Shown piece after piece: positions 1-13,500 of a DNA stretch of 64,000 bases. Where the stretch lies: assembly GCF_037975245.1 (NCBI RefSeq), contig NC_092571.1, forward strand, positions 26,240,564 through 26,304,563, in the 5' to 3' direction. Position 1 is the stretch's first letter, and the number at the start of each line of letters is the position of its first letter. The position numbers and the translations under genes were made by a program. The stretch is from Apostichopus japonicus. Taxonomy: Eukaryota > Echinodermata > Holothuroidea > Aspidochirotida > Stichopodidae. Below the pieces are notes generated by a model. It did not search any database. It was not told the origin of the DNA and was given only the letters and a program-made list of their open reading frames with translations.

Positions 1-580
1 CAAATAAGTGAATGACAGAGAGTACAGTTAACTTAATTAAGGCACCACATAGAAGAAAAAACATAACTTGTCTATAAAGACTGGGTCTGGAGTCGATGAA
101 CTCGATGGTGTAGTACAGCTGGGCCTTTGCGAAGATCCGAGATAGAGAGTGCTTCATCAAAAGGCGCGGCGCGGAATTAATAAATGATTGAGTTCATCTA
201 AGGACAGTTCTACTTGTTATAATGGGATCCACTTCAATTCACTGGATACTGATGTCAGATATGTTATGGAAAAGCCTGACAAGTCCATTCCGTAGTTGAA
301 GTGATGAGAAAGTTAGATGAAAAAGACAGTTACTAAAGACTTGAAGATCCTTCAGTCAAAACTTCAACGGATACACAGAACGTAGTAATGAAGAACCATG
401 TTATTGGAACCATGTGAGAGGCGATGGTTCCCCAACAAGGGTGTATAAACCTCTGACTGGTGTCAGGACGCGGTACTTCCTTCAAGGACTACGAGGGCGA
501 TGATGTAGAAATGACGTAATCAGTAGATGTATGATCGTGAATATGTAAGAGGTAAAGCTGGCCCATAACATCATGCAACA
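1..580. other. Unassigned sequence, no gene seen
   Basis: No open frame of useful length, no tRNA-like head and no terminal repeat is visible. The base composition is less AT-rich than the introns, so a decayed retroelement is possible, but I could not assign one. Confidence 0.3.
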
Positions 581-584
581 GCGC

Positions 585-898
585 TTATAATAATCATAAT
601 ACTTGCTTTTTATATAGCGCTTTACACCAGCAATAGGTCTCAAAGCGCTTTACAGACGTTATATTACCCCTGGTCAATGATAACCTGTCTCAGAGACAAT
701 CCCTCCAGATGGCTGCAGTTATATACTGCGCCCAATGACAAGTTACCTCACAGGTACCCATTTAACCCCTGGGTGGAGAGAGGCTAGTGAGATAAAGCAT
801 CTTGCCCAAGGACACAACGTAATGAACCAGGCATGAATCGAACCAGCAATCCTTGGATCGCGAGTCCGACGCCTTAGCCAATCGGCCACCAGGCTCTC
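585..898 (-). mobile_element. tRNA-derived SINE, type 1
   Basis: Read on the minus strand, it starts with a tRNA-like head (A-box-like GGCTAAGG, B-box-like GGTTCGATTC) near 898-830. A conserved body follows (segment near 775-825 with the core TTGTGTCCTTGGGCAAG), and then a tail holding the paired AGCGCTTTA motifs near 615-655. The same body and head recur at 19652-20043. Known biology: such composite SINEs are common in marine invertebrates. I do not assign a named family. Confidence 0.7.
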
Positions 899-939
899 TT
901 ATGATGGTAGAGCTACTGTAACAGCCTTTACTTTGTGAA

Positions 940-1194
940 TATGTATGTATATATGTATGTATATAAGATCCTCCTGCAAGCAGGAACTCACGAAGAAGCC
1001 TCATGGCTTATCAAAGCCGCAAGCTGACCGAAGTCAGTCTCTTACATTCATATTTTAACGTCCATGATTATGAATTGTTGATTATGAATTGTCAACAACT
1101 CTGTAACTGGACGACATACATTAATCTGGGAGTGACTCGAACCGGGGACCTTATGATTGAAAGGTACTGGCGTTAACCACTGAGTTAACACTCC
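940..1194 (-). mobile_element. tRNA-derived SINE, type 2
   Basis: Read on the minus strand, a tRNA-like head (A box around CTCAGTGGTTAACGC, B box GGTTCGAGTC) is followed by a roughly 180-bp body ending in CTTGCAGGAGGATCT and then ATAC-type microsatellite repeats. A second copy lies in the opposite orientation at 13953-14212, which defines the ends. The anticodon arm does not fold into a standard 7-base loop, so this is a SINE rather than a working tRNA gene. Confidence 0.7.
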
Positions 1195-1382
1195 GTATAC
1201 ACTCCGTAACACTCCAATATCGACTGCAGAACAGAAGGGAACGACAGTCACAAATTTGGCTCGGGTTAGCTTGTAGTGAGACTGACGAAGCTTTCAGACA
1301 AGCATCAGATATTCACTTTGATCCCTTTTTCTGGTCAATGGTACCCATATCACTACATCACTATCACTATCACTACGAATGG

Positions 1383-1388
1383 TTTATT
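1383..1388 (-). promoter_or_regulatory. Candidate polyadenylation signal for gene A
   Basis: AATAAA on the minus strand, about 130 bases downstream of the proposed gene A stop codon. Its position fits a terminal 3' UTR. A 38-base A tract in transcript sense (1455-1492) lies between the stop and this signal. Confidence 0.4.
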
Positions 1389-1452
1389 TCAACTTATACA
1401 AGAACATTGTTTGCAAGAGGAGAAGGAAGTTGAAGCTATCCTGTCCATGCCT

Positions 1453-1454
<2 letters not shown>

Positions 1455-1492
<38 letters not shown>
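1455..1492. repeat. Poly-T tract (poly-A in gene A sense)
   Basis: An unbroken run of 38 T on the plus strand. In the orientation of gene A it is a poly-A run that begins 25 bases after the proposed stop codon. Confidence 0.95.
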
Positions 1493-1493
<1 letters not shown>

Positions 1494-1517
1494 GTCGCGT
1501 CTTCACTGTCCTTTGGC

Positions 1518-4500
1518 TTATCCAGGCAAGGTTGCAGTGTTCTCCAAACCGCATCTGTCCGATTCTGTGAAGAGGAGAGAGAAAGATGAGAATATTATAG
1601 CAACCACTGTGATAAAAAAAGAAAGAAGTTAAGTGACATATCTGCTTATGAACAAATGGTCACATGCTTATGACTGATAATTGGCCTGATATAAAACAGT
1701 ACTAAAATATTCATGAATCTGTGTTCTGATCAGATCTACAGACTCAGAAAGATATACTTCTCTTTCTGAAAAATAAATCACAATATTTAAAGTTTCACTA
1801 GCTAATTTCATACAAAATCATTGTTTTGGCTTGAACGAGACTGTCCATAGTGCACAAACTACTGAAACATGAACGTCGTCATCATTTGCATTCTATTTAA
1901 ATATATATGAAATATTTGGAATGGAAATATTTGGAATGGACATTTTATAAATGGTCTCAAAATATGACAAAGGAAATGTTCCGAGGTTAACATTAGCGTA
2001 TTTTCCTGCCCTATGCTAATGGTGTACATGTCCAACCTGACCATATATGCCTAAGCATTCGGGTTCAAGCATAATAGATACACAGTCTTAACAATATTCC
2101 GCTCTGTCTGGCCTGGCTAACTTGATCGGCCCTGTATCTTCGTGATTTCACATCGGTTTGGCCTTTCATGTACATTACACTACAAAGCATCCTTAGTAGA
2201 GGCCAGTTAGTTGCACAATTAGGCTTCAATAATTTATTCGCACTTCAGTGATTCCATACAATGCATCAAAGCAAATGTAGCTGGAGATTTGATCTTGTGG
2301 TCAGCAGGGAAAAATCATTTAATTAACTCTCATGGTCAGCTGCCAGAGTGGGAGATAGGAGGGGCATTGATGTCATCTAGCTTGGCTAACTTCTGCCCAG
2401 GATTTCCTAGGGGCCAAAAAAGTTGCTAAAATATCCTTTGTAACAAAAAAATTGAATGAAGCAAATCCATCCATCCATCCATTAGTGTATTGCAATGTAT
2501 GGAGACACAACATGAAGGGAACAACTCCTACATCAAATCTTTTTATCACAATGTTAAGGATAACACTGGAAACATAAGTCTAAATGTGACATCATATACT
2601 CAGTCACTTTTACTTACTTATTTGATGGGGAAGAATTGGAGTTTTGAATATGACCTTCGCATTACAGACACACCTAACTTTCATCTTGAAACATTTCTTT
2701 GAAGAGATGAGGTGTTAATAAGTTACAAAGTTACAGAATGAATTCTGATCTGTTATGTGGTTAAAGATAAAAAAAAGGGAGACTTGAATATTTTTTTCTT
2801 TGGTTTACAGTAAACTACATGTAGGATCTGATGTGTATGTGTTTTGGAAAAATGCAGGGTAGGGTGGGGTGGTAGGAAATTATGAGTGGTAGGGTGGGAG
2901 TGAGAGGAGGGGGGAGTTTTGAAAATGGTTGGAAAGAGTTGGGAGATGGATGAATGCTGACTTAAATTATACCCAAACTTCCATTTTGGCCCAAAATAAG
3001 ATTTACAGAAAAAGAACAAGAGGGCAATGTCCATACGAAAAATATAAAAAGTGTCACCACAGGGGAAGGTGGTTGGTGAGGGATGACTTCACAGTCTTAC
3101 TGGGACAAAAGAAAGGGTACAAATAACACAAGGACATCAAGAAATTTATGCATAACATGATTATGATGAAACTTTAATTGCAACAGTCAAATATGTGTAT
3201 GACCATTACTGTATGTATTTATACATCGTTGTACATCATAGTAGTAATAGCTCCTGTAAACTATTGATATACGAGTCAACAATATAATTACTTCCTACTG
3301 CTCATTAACTCAGTACTAGCTGCCGGGAGAAACATTAGACCAGTGACTTTGCACTTTTATGAAGTGAAAAATGCAAGTCATCATACTTCCTGTTCTCTTT
3401 GTTCACAACCCAACCACAGCTGGAACGACGGAACAGATGCAATGTTTACACAATGGGTTGGGCAAGGTCAGTCACTGATGACTAAACTTGGCACAAACTT
3501 GGCATAAACAGCAATTATTCCCACCAAGACATAAAGTTAAACATTTACGTATAAATTAGTTCATACCAAGAATAAAATGAAATTACTAATCAATGAGAGA
3601 AATAATGTATTTGAAAGGTCTCACTTTAAAATGTTAGAGATGGCTAGAGGTTGAGTCATTGCATTGCTTCATTTCCTAAAGTACTAGGAGGGTACTCCCA
3701 TTTATATGCTCCTGCCTGTTGTCTTTGTTACTCTGCCAAGGCCTACCTTTCTCTTCTCAATCGGCTTAAAAGAGTACGGGTACTATATTTTGCCTACTCT
3801 GCTCCTTGTCTGTGGAACCAGCTACCGGATCATTAATCTTTCTAACTTTAAAGGCATTGAAGACTCGCCCCAAACCACGTGCCGCCCTGTTTTTCAGGTT
3901 TTTCTCTTGTCACTACAAAATGCAGACAGTAACGTGATACCTTGTTATCTTTAGCTGGACCTGAGATATCCATCGCTGTATCGTTTATACACGGTGCTGT
4001 GGGTATTGACTGCAGCTGTATGTACTGACTGTACACTAGTGTCTAATTACCGACAGTAACAAGCTGTGTGTGTATTTTCTGAGATCGATGGTGGTGTCTA
4101 ACACTTCTGTTACACCTCATTCGAAACTAGGCCAGATTACCGGCATTAGACGTTCTTTTTGAGCGAGTCTTCAAACCCTGTAAAAGTTATACCTCTAGAC
4201 TCATCTCATTACTTGTTCAATTTGATTGCGATGAAACTCTTTTCTTAAGTGCCTACAGCAGCTACTTCTAGTCTCTGATTGTTGGTTTATTAATTCACTG
4301 TATTATTATATTAGCAAAGGTCACTTTATAACAAGGTGCAAATGAGACTTCCTCAAAGTGTTAACTGTCAATTTATTCAATTATAGGCATATCAATTTTA
4401 CTTTTCATTTCTTTCTTCAACCATTTCAAATATTGAAGTTCAACTTAGCACAGTATAAAGCTGCATTGGTTGGACAACCTTTTGTCCAGTGTCACCAAAA

Positions 4501-7500
4501 ATCTATATCAGAAGGCTTCAAAAGAAATCAACAAAAGAGACCCCTCTCAGATTTTTCTGATAATTCAAACATTAAACTGGTAATTATTAAAGTTATTTTG
4601 CTTTCATGACTTTTAGGATTTGGATGGAGCCCGAGGTGCATTTTTACACTAGATTTAATTGCCATTACAAAGAGCCATTTAAACAAACCTCTACATTTTG
4701 ATGTTGCTACAAACGTGGAAACCAAATGAGTAGAAAAGTATGAACCTTGTTTTGTGATAACGAGACTTTTAAACTTACCATCATCACTTCCATTCTTTCT
4801 CATCTTAACTGGATTCATTTCTATATCTGTGAAAAAAAGTAGGAAATTGAAGAATTCAAGGAAGCAAAGCTACGATCAATTCAGGATCCAAAGTAAAAAT
4901 TGGTAGAATCAAAGTCATAGAGCTGCAATATGTGTCGAGCTGTAACTTAATTCCAACATTTGCATTAACCATGTTTACACACAACTGGATCAGGAATTTT
5001 TTACATATATTGCAATCTAGTGCACTTCCAAAGTGACCTATTACTGCAAAATTAAGACAGCTGTCATAGAAAGTGTACATTTACTGAGAAATTTAACAAA
5101 ATTAGATTCAAAAGTGTTCTTTTGTTGATAAACATTTACATAGTGGAATTTGAGGTGATTTTGTGGTTTGCTTCGTTAAATCCAAGTCGCATCTCACACT
5201 GCTATTACAATTTTGCTGCCTCCCTTCCCCCATCCCCATATTGAGCCCTATTCCACCACATTATTGCAAAATATGTAAGTACTTCAATTCTTTACTACAA
5301 ATATAACATTTTAGGGATTCAAAACACTCTACATAAACAGACTGTGTAAAAAATACTGCAAAATCCATGCTCAAATCAACATCAATCACTACTTTAGATG
5401 CTTATTTCCTCTTTATATATATATATTTTTTTAAAGGTTTTTCATATTTTAAGCTGGAAAACCTGTGATAACTTTCTGTAACATAGAACTGTATGTACTT
5501 TTATACTGCATGTATTGCAGGAATGAAAATTTGATATAAATATTAAACTTGTCTCCTATCAAGATACAATAGCGGATAACTCCTTTCATATCTTACCAGA
5601 TTCCATCTGGGCCACTGTATACCATCCCACTGAAAGAAAAAGGAGCATGAGAATTGCTGAGCTGGAACTTTAAAAATCTTTCTAGAACACATATTTTCAT
5701 CCATGAGAGGAGACAATTGTTTCAATGAAACAGCTAACCATAGGATATACATATTTTCCTCTGAAAACTGCCACACTAGACTTATGCCTGCAATCATTGC
5801 TAGTGACGTGTAATTTCGTTTGTAATCATTCAAGACTAGATCTGTTGAAATATATTTGCACAACTAGCACATGTACAGATGGAGATGTACAGATGATCTC
5901 CAAAGATCTAAACAGAATAGATCGACAAAAGAAAAGTGCCCCAAAAAACTTGCAGATCGATCCACACTTAAAATGGTCATCAACTAGCTGTCATATGACA
6001 GACTTATTAGACTAATTGCAACAACATATCTAATACACCAAGGAGAAACTTCTTTTAACATGAAGATATCATTTTCAAAGCTTCAGAGCTTTCTGATTAC
6101 AGCTGTAATTTATATGCCTCAATACCTTGAGTGACTCATTTCACAAACGACAATACTAACTTCAATGAACATATGTGCCCTATTCTTTACCTAACCAAAC
6201 TTATCAGATAAACAGTCAAACAATGCAAAAAGCATTTGTGACTTATAATATGAAAGGAACAAGGGCGTAGGAACCGGGGGGGCTGGGGGGCGCCAGCCCC
6301 CCAGTGAAAAATGTGGCGGGGCGGAAGAATCATTCCGCCCCCCGCTTCGCAAGTCAGAAAACCCCTTTTTCATTTCCAAATGAGAAAAAAAATCTCATTT
6401 GGAGCACCAAATTGCATCTAAGGCCTGGTGAAAATACAAAATTAAGTTTACAAAATGGAGTGGGTGTTGAAGTGTGCTATATTGCACCAAATTGCATCTG
6501 AGGCTACCTGGAAATGCAAAAAATTCCAAAGGGGAGGGGAACACCCCTCCCCTTAGACCCCTCCCCCAGGCCGGCCATCAGTCTTCAGCCCCCCCACTCA
6601 AAAGTACCTTCCTACGCCACTGGAAAGGAATAAGGTTTTTGACTGGCTAAATTTAGACCTTTTGGTTTGATCCCTTCCCCATACTTTCCCTGCTCCTCAG
6701 TAAAGTATGGCAGGAATTCTGCAGAAGAACTTCTCCATATCTAACAATTCTCATGCTCTGAAGAACACGGAAGAGGCATCGACCACTAGTAATGTGCTCT
6801 TCAGCAGATCACAAGACGCATACTGCATGTGAAGGAGGGAGCAAAATAACCTTTATTACTGTCTTTTCATGACAAGCCTTATTATCCCAAAAGAACACAT
6901 TATTTGAAGAAACATAAACATTTGTGACTCACATTTAGTTTTCCCACAAAGAAAGCCACAAAACCAACCGATCAGCGGCAGCAAGGCGGCAAGCAGTATC
7001 ACTATCAGGGAATACAGCCAAGGGATTGAAAATTTATCCGGCAGTGACTCTGCAACATCAAATGACAAATTAAATGACCTTCAATTTAGCTGGTAATTTG
7101 ACAAATTTAAACTTAGTGCAAGAAAATAGGGCAAAAAAAGAAATTGAAGAAAACCAAATACTTACATTGCATTTATATTTTCAATGATCAGCAACTAAAT
7201 ACCAAGAAACACAAAATAGAAACTGACAAGTTGTGACATGTCTTGCATGTGGGATGAATCCCAGGGTGACCTATTGAAACATGTTAACCAAACATAACTC
7301 AGAATGCTGACACACCATTTCCTTCACTTTTTTTCACTTCTCTTTTGTCCTTGTATCAGTCATCAAAAATAGTACAATGCATAGTTGGAACAGTTTGGTG
7401 TGGATTAACAAAAGGGTCTGGCAGTGGAGGGGAGGAGGGGTGGGAGGAGAGGGGAGGTACATGGAAGAGGATGGGAGAAGGGGTGGGAGGAGAGGGAAGG

Positions 7501-10500
7501 TACATGGAAGAGGATGGGAGAAGGGGTTGGAGGAGAGGGGAGGTACATGGAAGAGGATGGTAGAAGGGGTGGGAGGAGAGGGGAGGTACATGGAAGAGGA
7601 TGGGAGAAGGGGTGGGAGGAAAGGGGAGGTACATGGAAGAGGATGGGAGAAGGGGTGGGAGGGGAGGTACATGAAGAGGATGGGAGAAGGGGTGGAAGGA
7701 AAGGGGAGGTACTTGGAAGAGGATGGGAGAAGGGGTGGGAGGTGAGGTACATGAAAGAGGATGGGAGAAGGGGTGGAAGGAAATGGGAGGTACATGGAAG
7801 AGGATGGGAGAAGGGGTGGGAGGAGGGGGAGCTACATGGAAGAGGATGGGAGAAGGGGTGGGAGGAGGGGGAGCTACATGGAAGAGGATGGGAGAAGAGG
7901 TGGGAGGAGGGGGAGGTACATGGAAGAGGACATGACATGTCACTGATACCTGCAATACCATAAACTTTCCAGAAACATTGATAACTTTCTAATCTTTCAT
8001 GAAATATGCCAACTGCTTTGCAACTGCAATTTTCTTGAATTACACTTACTGCATGTTGTAGGTACTAGTCTTCTTTAGATGATAAAGGTAACAACAAATT
8101 ATTCAATTGATTTTTATTGCATGATATTAAATCTGTTTCAGTTGATGATAATATCTCTCTTTATTTTCTGAACATAACTTTACTTCAGCTTTAAATGGAA
8201 TACCTTCTTCACAACGAACACCTTTCCAGCCAACAGGGCAATGGCAAAAAGTTTCCCAGCTATGAACTATGGCTACACAGGTGCCACCATTCAGGCAAGG
8301 AGAATGCTCTCCACATGTCATCACATCTGGATAAGAGACAAAAAAAGTAAAACAACGTCTGATTAATAAGACATGATAGGTGTAATTGACTTGAGCACCA
8401 CCTCCAGCACACCTGTCCAATATGCATTGTGATGTGTTGCAGTATAAATTGTTTAGGATACCTACTACACAAACTTAATCTGTTACGCTTCACCAAAACT
8501 ATAATAAGCAATTAGCCTACAGAGGGCTAGAACACCGTACTTTCAATAGTGTCAAATCTACCTAAAGCCTAGGCTTGTTCTTCCCTGTTATTGTAATATT
8601 TATTATCAAGCATCGCATTAATGGATAATTAATCAATCACTGATTGTACCATTTTAGTACAATAGAAAATGATAGACTTCAAATTCAAACAGTTCTCATA
8701 GTAGTTTGTGCAAAACAATTACCCACTAGCTTTTTTTTTTTTTTTTGTTGCAAGTGTGAAAGAAAGAGTGGATGGGACCAAAGAGTGCATGTCAGATCAG
8801 ACAAGCAACTTTGACAATTAAAGAACTTGTCGATAAACTTCAAATACAGCAGATTGTGAAAGAAAAAGTTAATTTCTCTCCCGGCATCCCTTTCCTTGCC
8901 AAAACCACAAATGTAATTAATAAGAACACAGTTAGTTCAGGTTACAATGGTACCAATGTATTAAGACAGTGTAATTTGTTAATTATGGTTGTCAACAAGA
9001 TGAAATCATTCATTTGGTAACCTTTTGTTGTTTGATGTTCATAATTTGGTGGTGACACAGAACAATAATCAAAATGCCAGTTAAAATGTAGTTTCTTGTA
9101 TGGTTGGGGAATAGTCCATCGTTTATACCTTTATTGCATACAGTACGTTTACCCATAGGTTGGCCAAATGGGCCCATATGGTGACCCTTAGGTCAAGGGA
9201 ATTAACCTATCTACCTATTAGATGACTGAAAATGGCTTTGTTGAATGGCCCAACGAACTACATACCAACCACTGGAGGAAGTGATATAACGAGATTGGAT
9301 AGGCTGCTGCAGTAATGAACCATGTGTTAAGGTTTGTGGGAAGCTCCAATGCCTTATATCTGTCACAATGTTGATACTGTACTTATACCAGAACAACACA
9401 ATGCGTAGTGATTCCTTTCCAAGTTTATGAAGTGGATCCTTATACCAAGAGTGAAGTGTACCCAGTTTTTACTTTTGATAAATATTGTGAGTGCAACGGT
9501 TTCACTTAAGGTTATCCACAGAAAACAATAAGGTTCTAATTGGACTCCGTAATGTTGATCAACTCACTATGTATGAATTTCATCCAACCAACCCTTTGGA
9601 GTTATTGCTTTGCATGACAAGCTTTTCAGACTTTAATTGCCCTCTGGTAACCTTCAAACTTACTCTGACACCTGCACAAAACATTAGCGAACTTATTTTG
9701 TTGGATTCCTGTCATAAGGTGGTGAGATGCAATTATGCCAATGCTATACAATTAGAATATTGCTCCTGAAGAGAAGAACTTACTTTTGGTCACTTGGCCT
9801 GTATCGACAAGTTCTGGTTCAGTGACATTGTCTTGTGGGTCAGGAATGTCAGTCTGGGACTCTCCATCACTGTCAGTGACAAATTCTGTTTCTTCATTGT
9901 CGGGTGGATCCACAGGTTGGAGGCAAACACTGTCACTAAAGGCATCTCCTTCGCTTTTGTACTATTAAGTTAATACAAAAAATTAAATGTTGTGAGTTGA
10001 CCCCCTATAACCTGTCTATTTTACAATCTTTGCTAAGAAAATTACTATGAAAGAAATATTTCTACTATTTACTATAAATTAGAAATCATAGCAAATGAAA
10101 CACATGGACAGTCCTGAGAAACTATAGTATACATGATAACATGCATTGCTTGTGATAAAAAGGTGAAAAAATAGGTCATTATGCCACAATCTTACCCATG
10201 CAGAGTTGTAAAAAACAAGTCACTATAAAATTAATGTCAAGTCAAGTGGATGTCAAGTTGAGTGGATTCATTTACTCAAGTCAATATATTATCTCTTTGG
10301 GGAGTTATTTCATAAACTTCTTTGAGTCACTTTAGCGACTCCAGCCCTTCCCCTCTTCTTCACTTATCATGTCCTTCTCCATCATCTACTTCATCCTCAT
10401 CCTCATCCTTCATCCTCATCATCTTCTTCACTCATCATGATGTCCATCCACACTCAAATGGTATATAAATCTCCTAATCCTTCTAATCCTTCTAATCCCT

Positions 10501-13500
10501 CTTTCTTTCTCACTCCCCATTTAATCCTCCTTCAATTCATTCTTCCTTCTCATCAACTGCAACTCATTCATTTCCTCTTGCTTTCACATCAGTTCAAATT
10601 GAGCTAGGACAGGGTTCGAACCCGTTCTAGCCATAATATTCTTTGCTCTTTTACATTCTCTAGAATTTCCAAGTCAGTGCTCCTCCATACATTCATTTAC
10701 ATATTATTATGTATGAAAAGCCAAATTTCTCACGAAAATCCCTTCCCTGCTTGGGGAGTGTTTACTCCCAGGTTACACAATATGCAAGTTACTGTGGCTT
10801 CTGACTGGCGCCCTCAGCAAAAGACATGGCTATATAGGAATCACTACCAACTAAGGGGTGGAATAGCTTAGTGTGTAGAGCCATGGTCTTGTAATCTAGC
10901 AGTCTCTGGTTCAAATCCTGTTCTAGCACATTAATTATTTTGCTCCTTTCCATCAATGTCTAAACTTTCCCAGTCAGTTTTCCATTAGTCATTTACTTTC
11001 ATATAAGTTGTATTAATTTGGTACCTCCTGTAGCTATACTTACTCTCTTACACTTGGTATGAGGGATGCACGTATCGCAGATGTTCTCCTGAGATCGGTA
11101 AGTCCCAGGATCACAGAGGCAGCAGCTTTGTTTGTCAAAGAAAAGAATACAACATCCACTTTAATTTACATATATCAAGCAGATATGACCAAAATTATTA
11201 CACATTAAAAACTTTGTTGTCATAATTTCACTGCGAGCCCACATTCTGTTGTTTGAGCTGACCAGTGGTGTTAATGTGCTCTTGACATGGAATTGATGGT
11301 TGTTCATAGGTTATAATCTCTGCATACAATGCTGGTGTGTGAATGAATGTAAACACACACCTATGTAAGCATGTGTAAAGTATAGTACCTCTCCCAGAGT
11401 GTTTTATCCGGGTGATATTCTACACTGTACATAAACTGTAAGACCTCCAACTTTATGGAGATTCTAAACTAGGCAATCTCCCCCCGATTTTTGCCATGAC
11501 TGGTTTTATTCAATGAGCGTGGGCCCTTTTGTACTTCCACTTTTCCAGAACAAGACATACTTTCCTCCATAACTTATCAATACTGCTAAAATCAATCGCT
11601 TTAGGCAACATTTCACATTTTCATCTGAAAATTCTTACTATGAATCTTTCCAATTCATCGACTGTTTAAACTGCAAGATAATCATTAAAGTAAAATCTAA
11701 TATAATTTCAGTGCAATGTTCAAAATGTAAGTGCAATGTTCAAATAAATACAACCTTTTTGATAAATGAAATGTTCAAAAATATCCAATCTATCAATTTT
11801 ACAGTTGCTATTATTACTATGCTGGGAGAGAACTCCACTAGAAAACAAATCAGAAGTGTGAACAGATACAAGGAGATTCTGAAATATCTGAATATACTGT
11901 AAGTGACCACGGTCATTGAGGGGAAAACCTTACCTGTCTGGGCCCAGGCATGGTTTATCGTTTGATCCCTTGCGCTTGCCCGCAGGGCAATAGGAAGGTT
12001 CATTCCCAATTGAATCAGAAAAATTAGGGTCCAATGGGTTCACATGACAGTCAGGTGGCTAGAGATTGCGAAAGAAAATTGAACAGATGAAAAAATGCAA
12101 TGTGGTTAACTTCCATGCAAGATTTACACAAAAGAGACATCTATACATTGCAATGAAACAAAAACAAAAATTACGACAACACGTACTTGTAATCACAGTT
12201 CACATACAAAATAGAAAAACACAGGAATAACAGACCCTGGAAAAACCTGTCACTCTGGAACCAACTTCACATACAAAGTTGAATATTGTATTTCAACATG
12301 TTTCATGGGAATTTAGGAAATGTGTGGACACTATTAAGTTTTTGACACATGTGGATACAAATGGTGGAAAATCACTCATAACAGTGTTTGCAGGCATCAC
12401 ATGATTTGTCAAAATGACAAAAAAGTAAAGTTTAAACCTAATAAACAGATGTAAAACATTAAGAGATTGTTGGGCATAGAGCAGTTTTCTGTGACTGTGA
12501 AACCTTCCTTTTCCTCCTGATTTTACTTATTAGTCTATGTTATTATTCCTCATTGGCTGGGAACTTTAAGTAGAATCAGAGGCACCCTACAAAAGTACTT
12601 TTGATAACTTCTAACAGGGCGCTAATGTTTGAGGTCTTTACCCGGTCATGTCTGGCTGATTAATCCTTGGAGGTACAATAAGATGACAGAGATCAGCATT
12701 ATCATCTTAGCCCCTCCTTGGCTGGTAGAATATTATTAACTTGTACAACCAAAAATATGATATAATATATACACAATACCTCCTCAAGATTAGTCACATC
12801 ATTAGGTACTATTGGTCCCTGTGTTGTATTAGTTGTGGCTGTGGTAATTACTTCTGGTACAGGTAGTTTCGACAAACTTGAACCATGAGCAGTGCCAGCA
12901 TAGCTGCTAAGAGCAATCACCTGTACAAAATGAACAACATGTGACATTGATTCATATATGTACTGTACGATAGTACACAATAGTAATTATTGATATATTG
13001 GAATGTTAAGTATGTTGCATAATATGAGAGTTCCTTAAGCTACACATATATATACTGTATATAAACAATGAGTTGGAAAATCTAGAACAGTGAAAAAGCT
13101 CCAGTCTCCACCGGGATTCGAACCGGGGCCTCCCACTTTATATATGCAGACACCCTAACCAATTAGCCTTAATGGACACTGTTGTCTGCCCAAGGGTTTG
13201 AAACCAGTAAGGAAGGTTTTCAATCCACACATAGGCATACAGCAGTACAACACTGTGTTAAGGTTGGCCAACAGTTGTGCACAATTGTTTATATTTCCCA
13301 TTAAAAACTGAAAGGACAATACCAAGAAACCCAAAGCAATGTAATGCGGCATCAGTAATTTTCCTAGATGCATGATTGCGGTTTTCAAGGCACAGTTGAA
13401 GCTGTGCATGTTAAAAGTGACTGTGTAACTTGCACTGTAAAATATCTCCGCCAGCCTATATATCCTCCCTAAATTTCATGGAAGGGAGTTTCCAAAAATA

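Noticed and set aside
940-1194. Functional tRNA gene
   Set aside because: A and B boxes are present, but the anticodon arm is non-standard and a 3' body and microsatellite tail follow, as in a SINE.
1276-1632. ORF with a Phe run
   Set aside because: It reads through the poly-T tract and is antisense to the gene A terminal exon.
2690-2720. Alternative terminal exon for gene A
   Set aside because: A short phase-1 frame ends in a stop after eight codons, but the acceptor is much weaker than the one at 1565.
7334-7963. Long overlapping ORFs on both strands (up to about 200 codons)
   Set aside because: They are translations of the 43-bp minisatellite. All are low-complexity and periodic, with no start or splice support.
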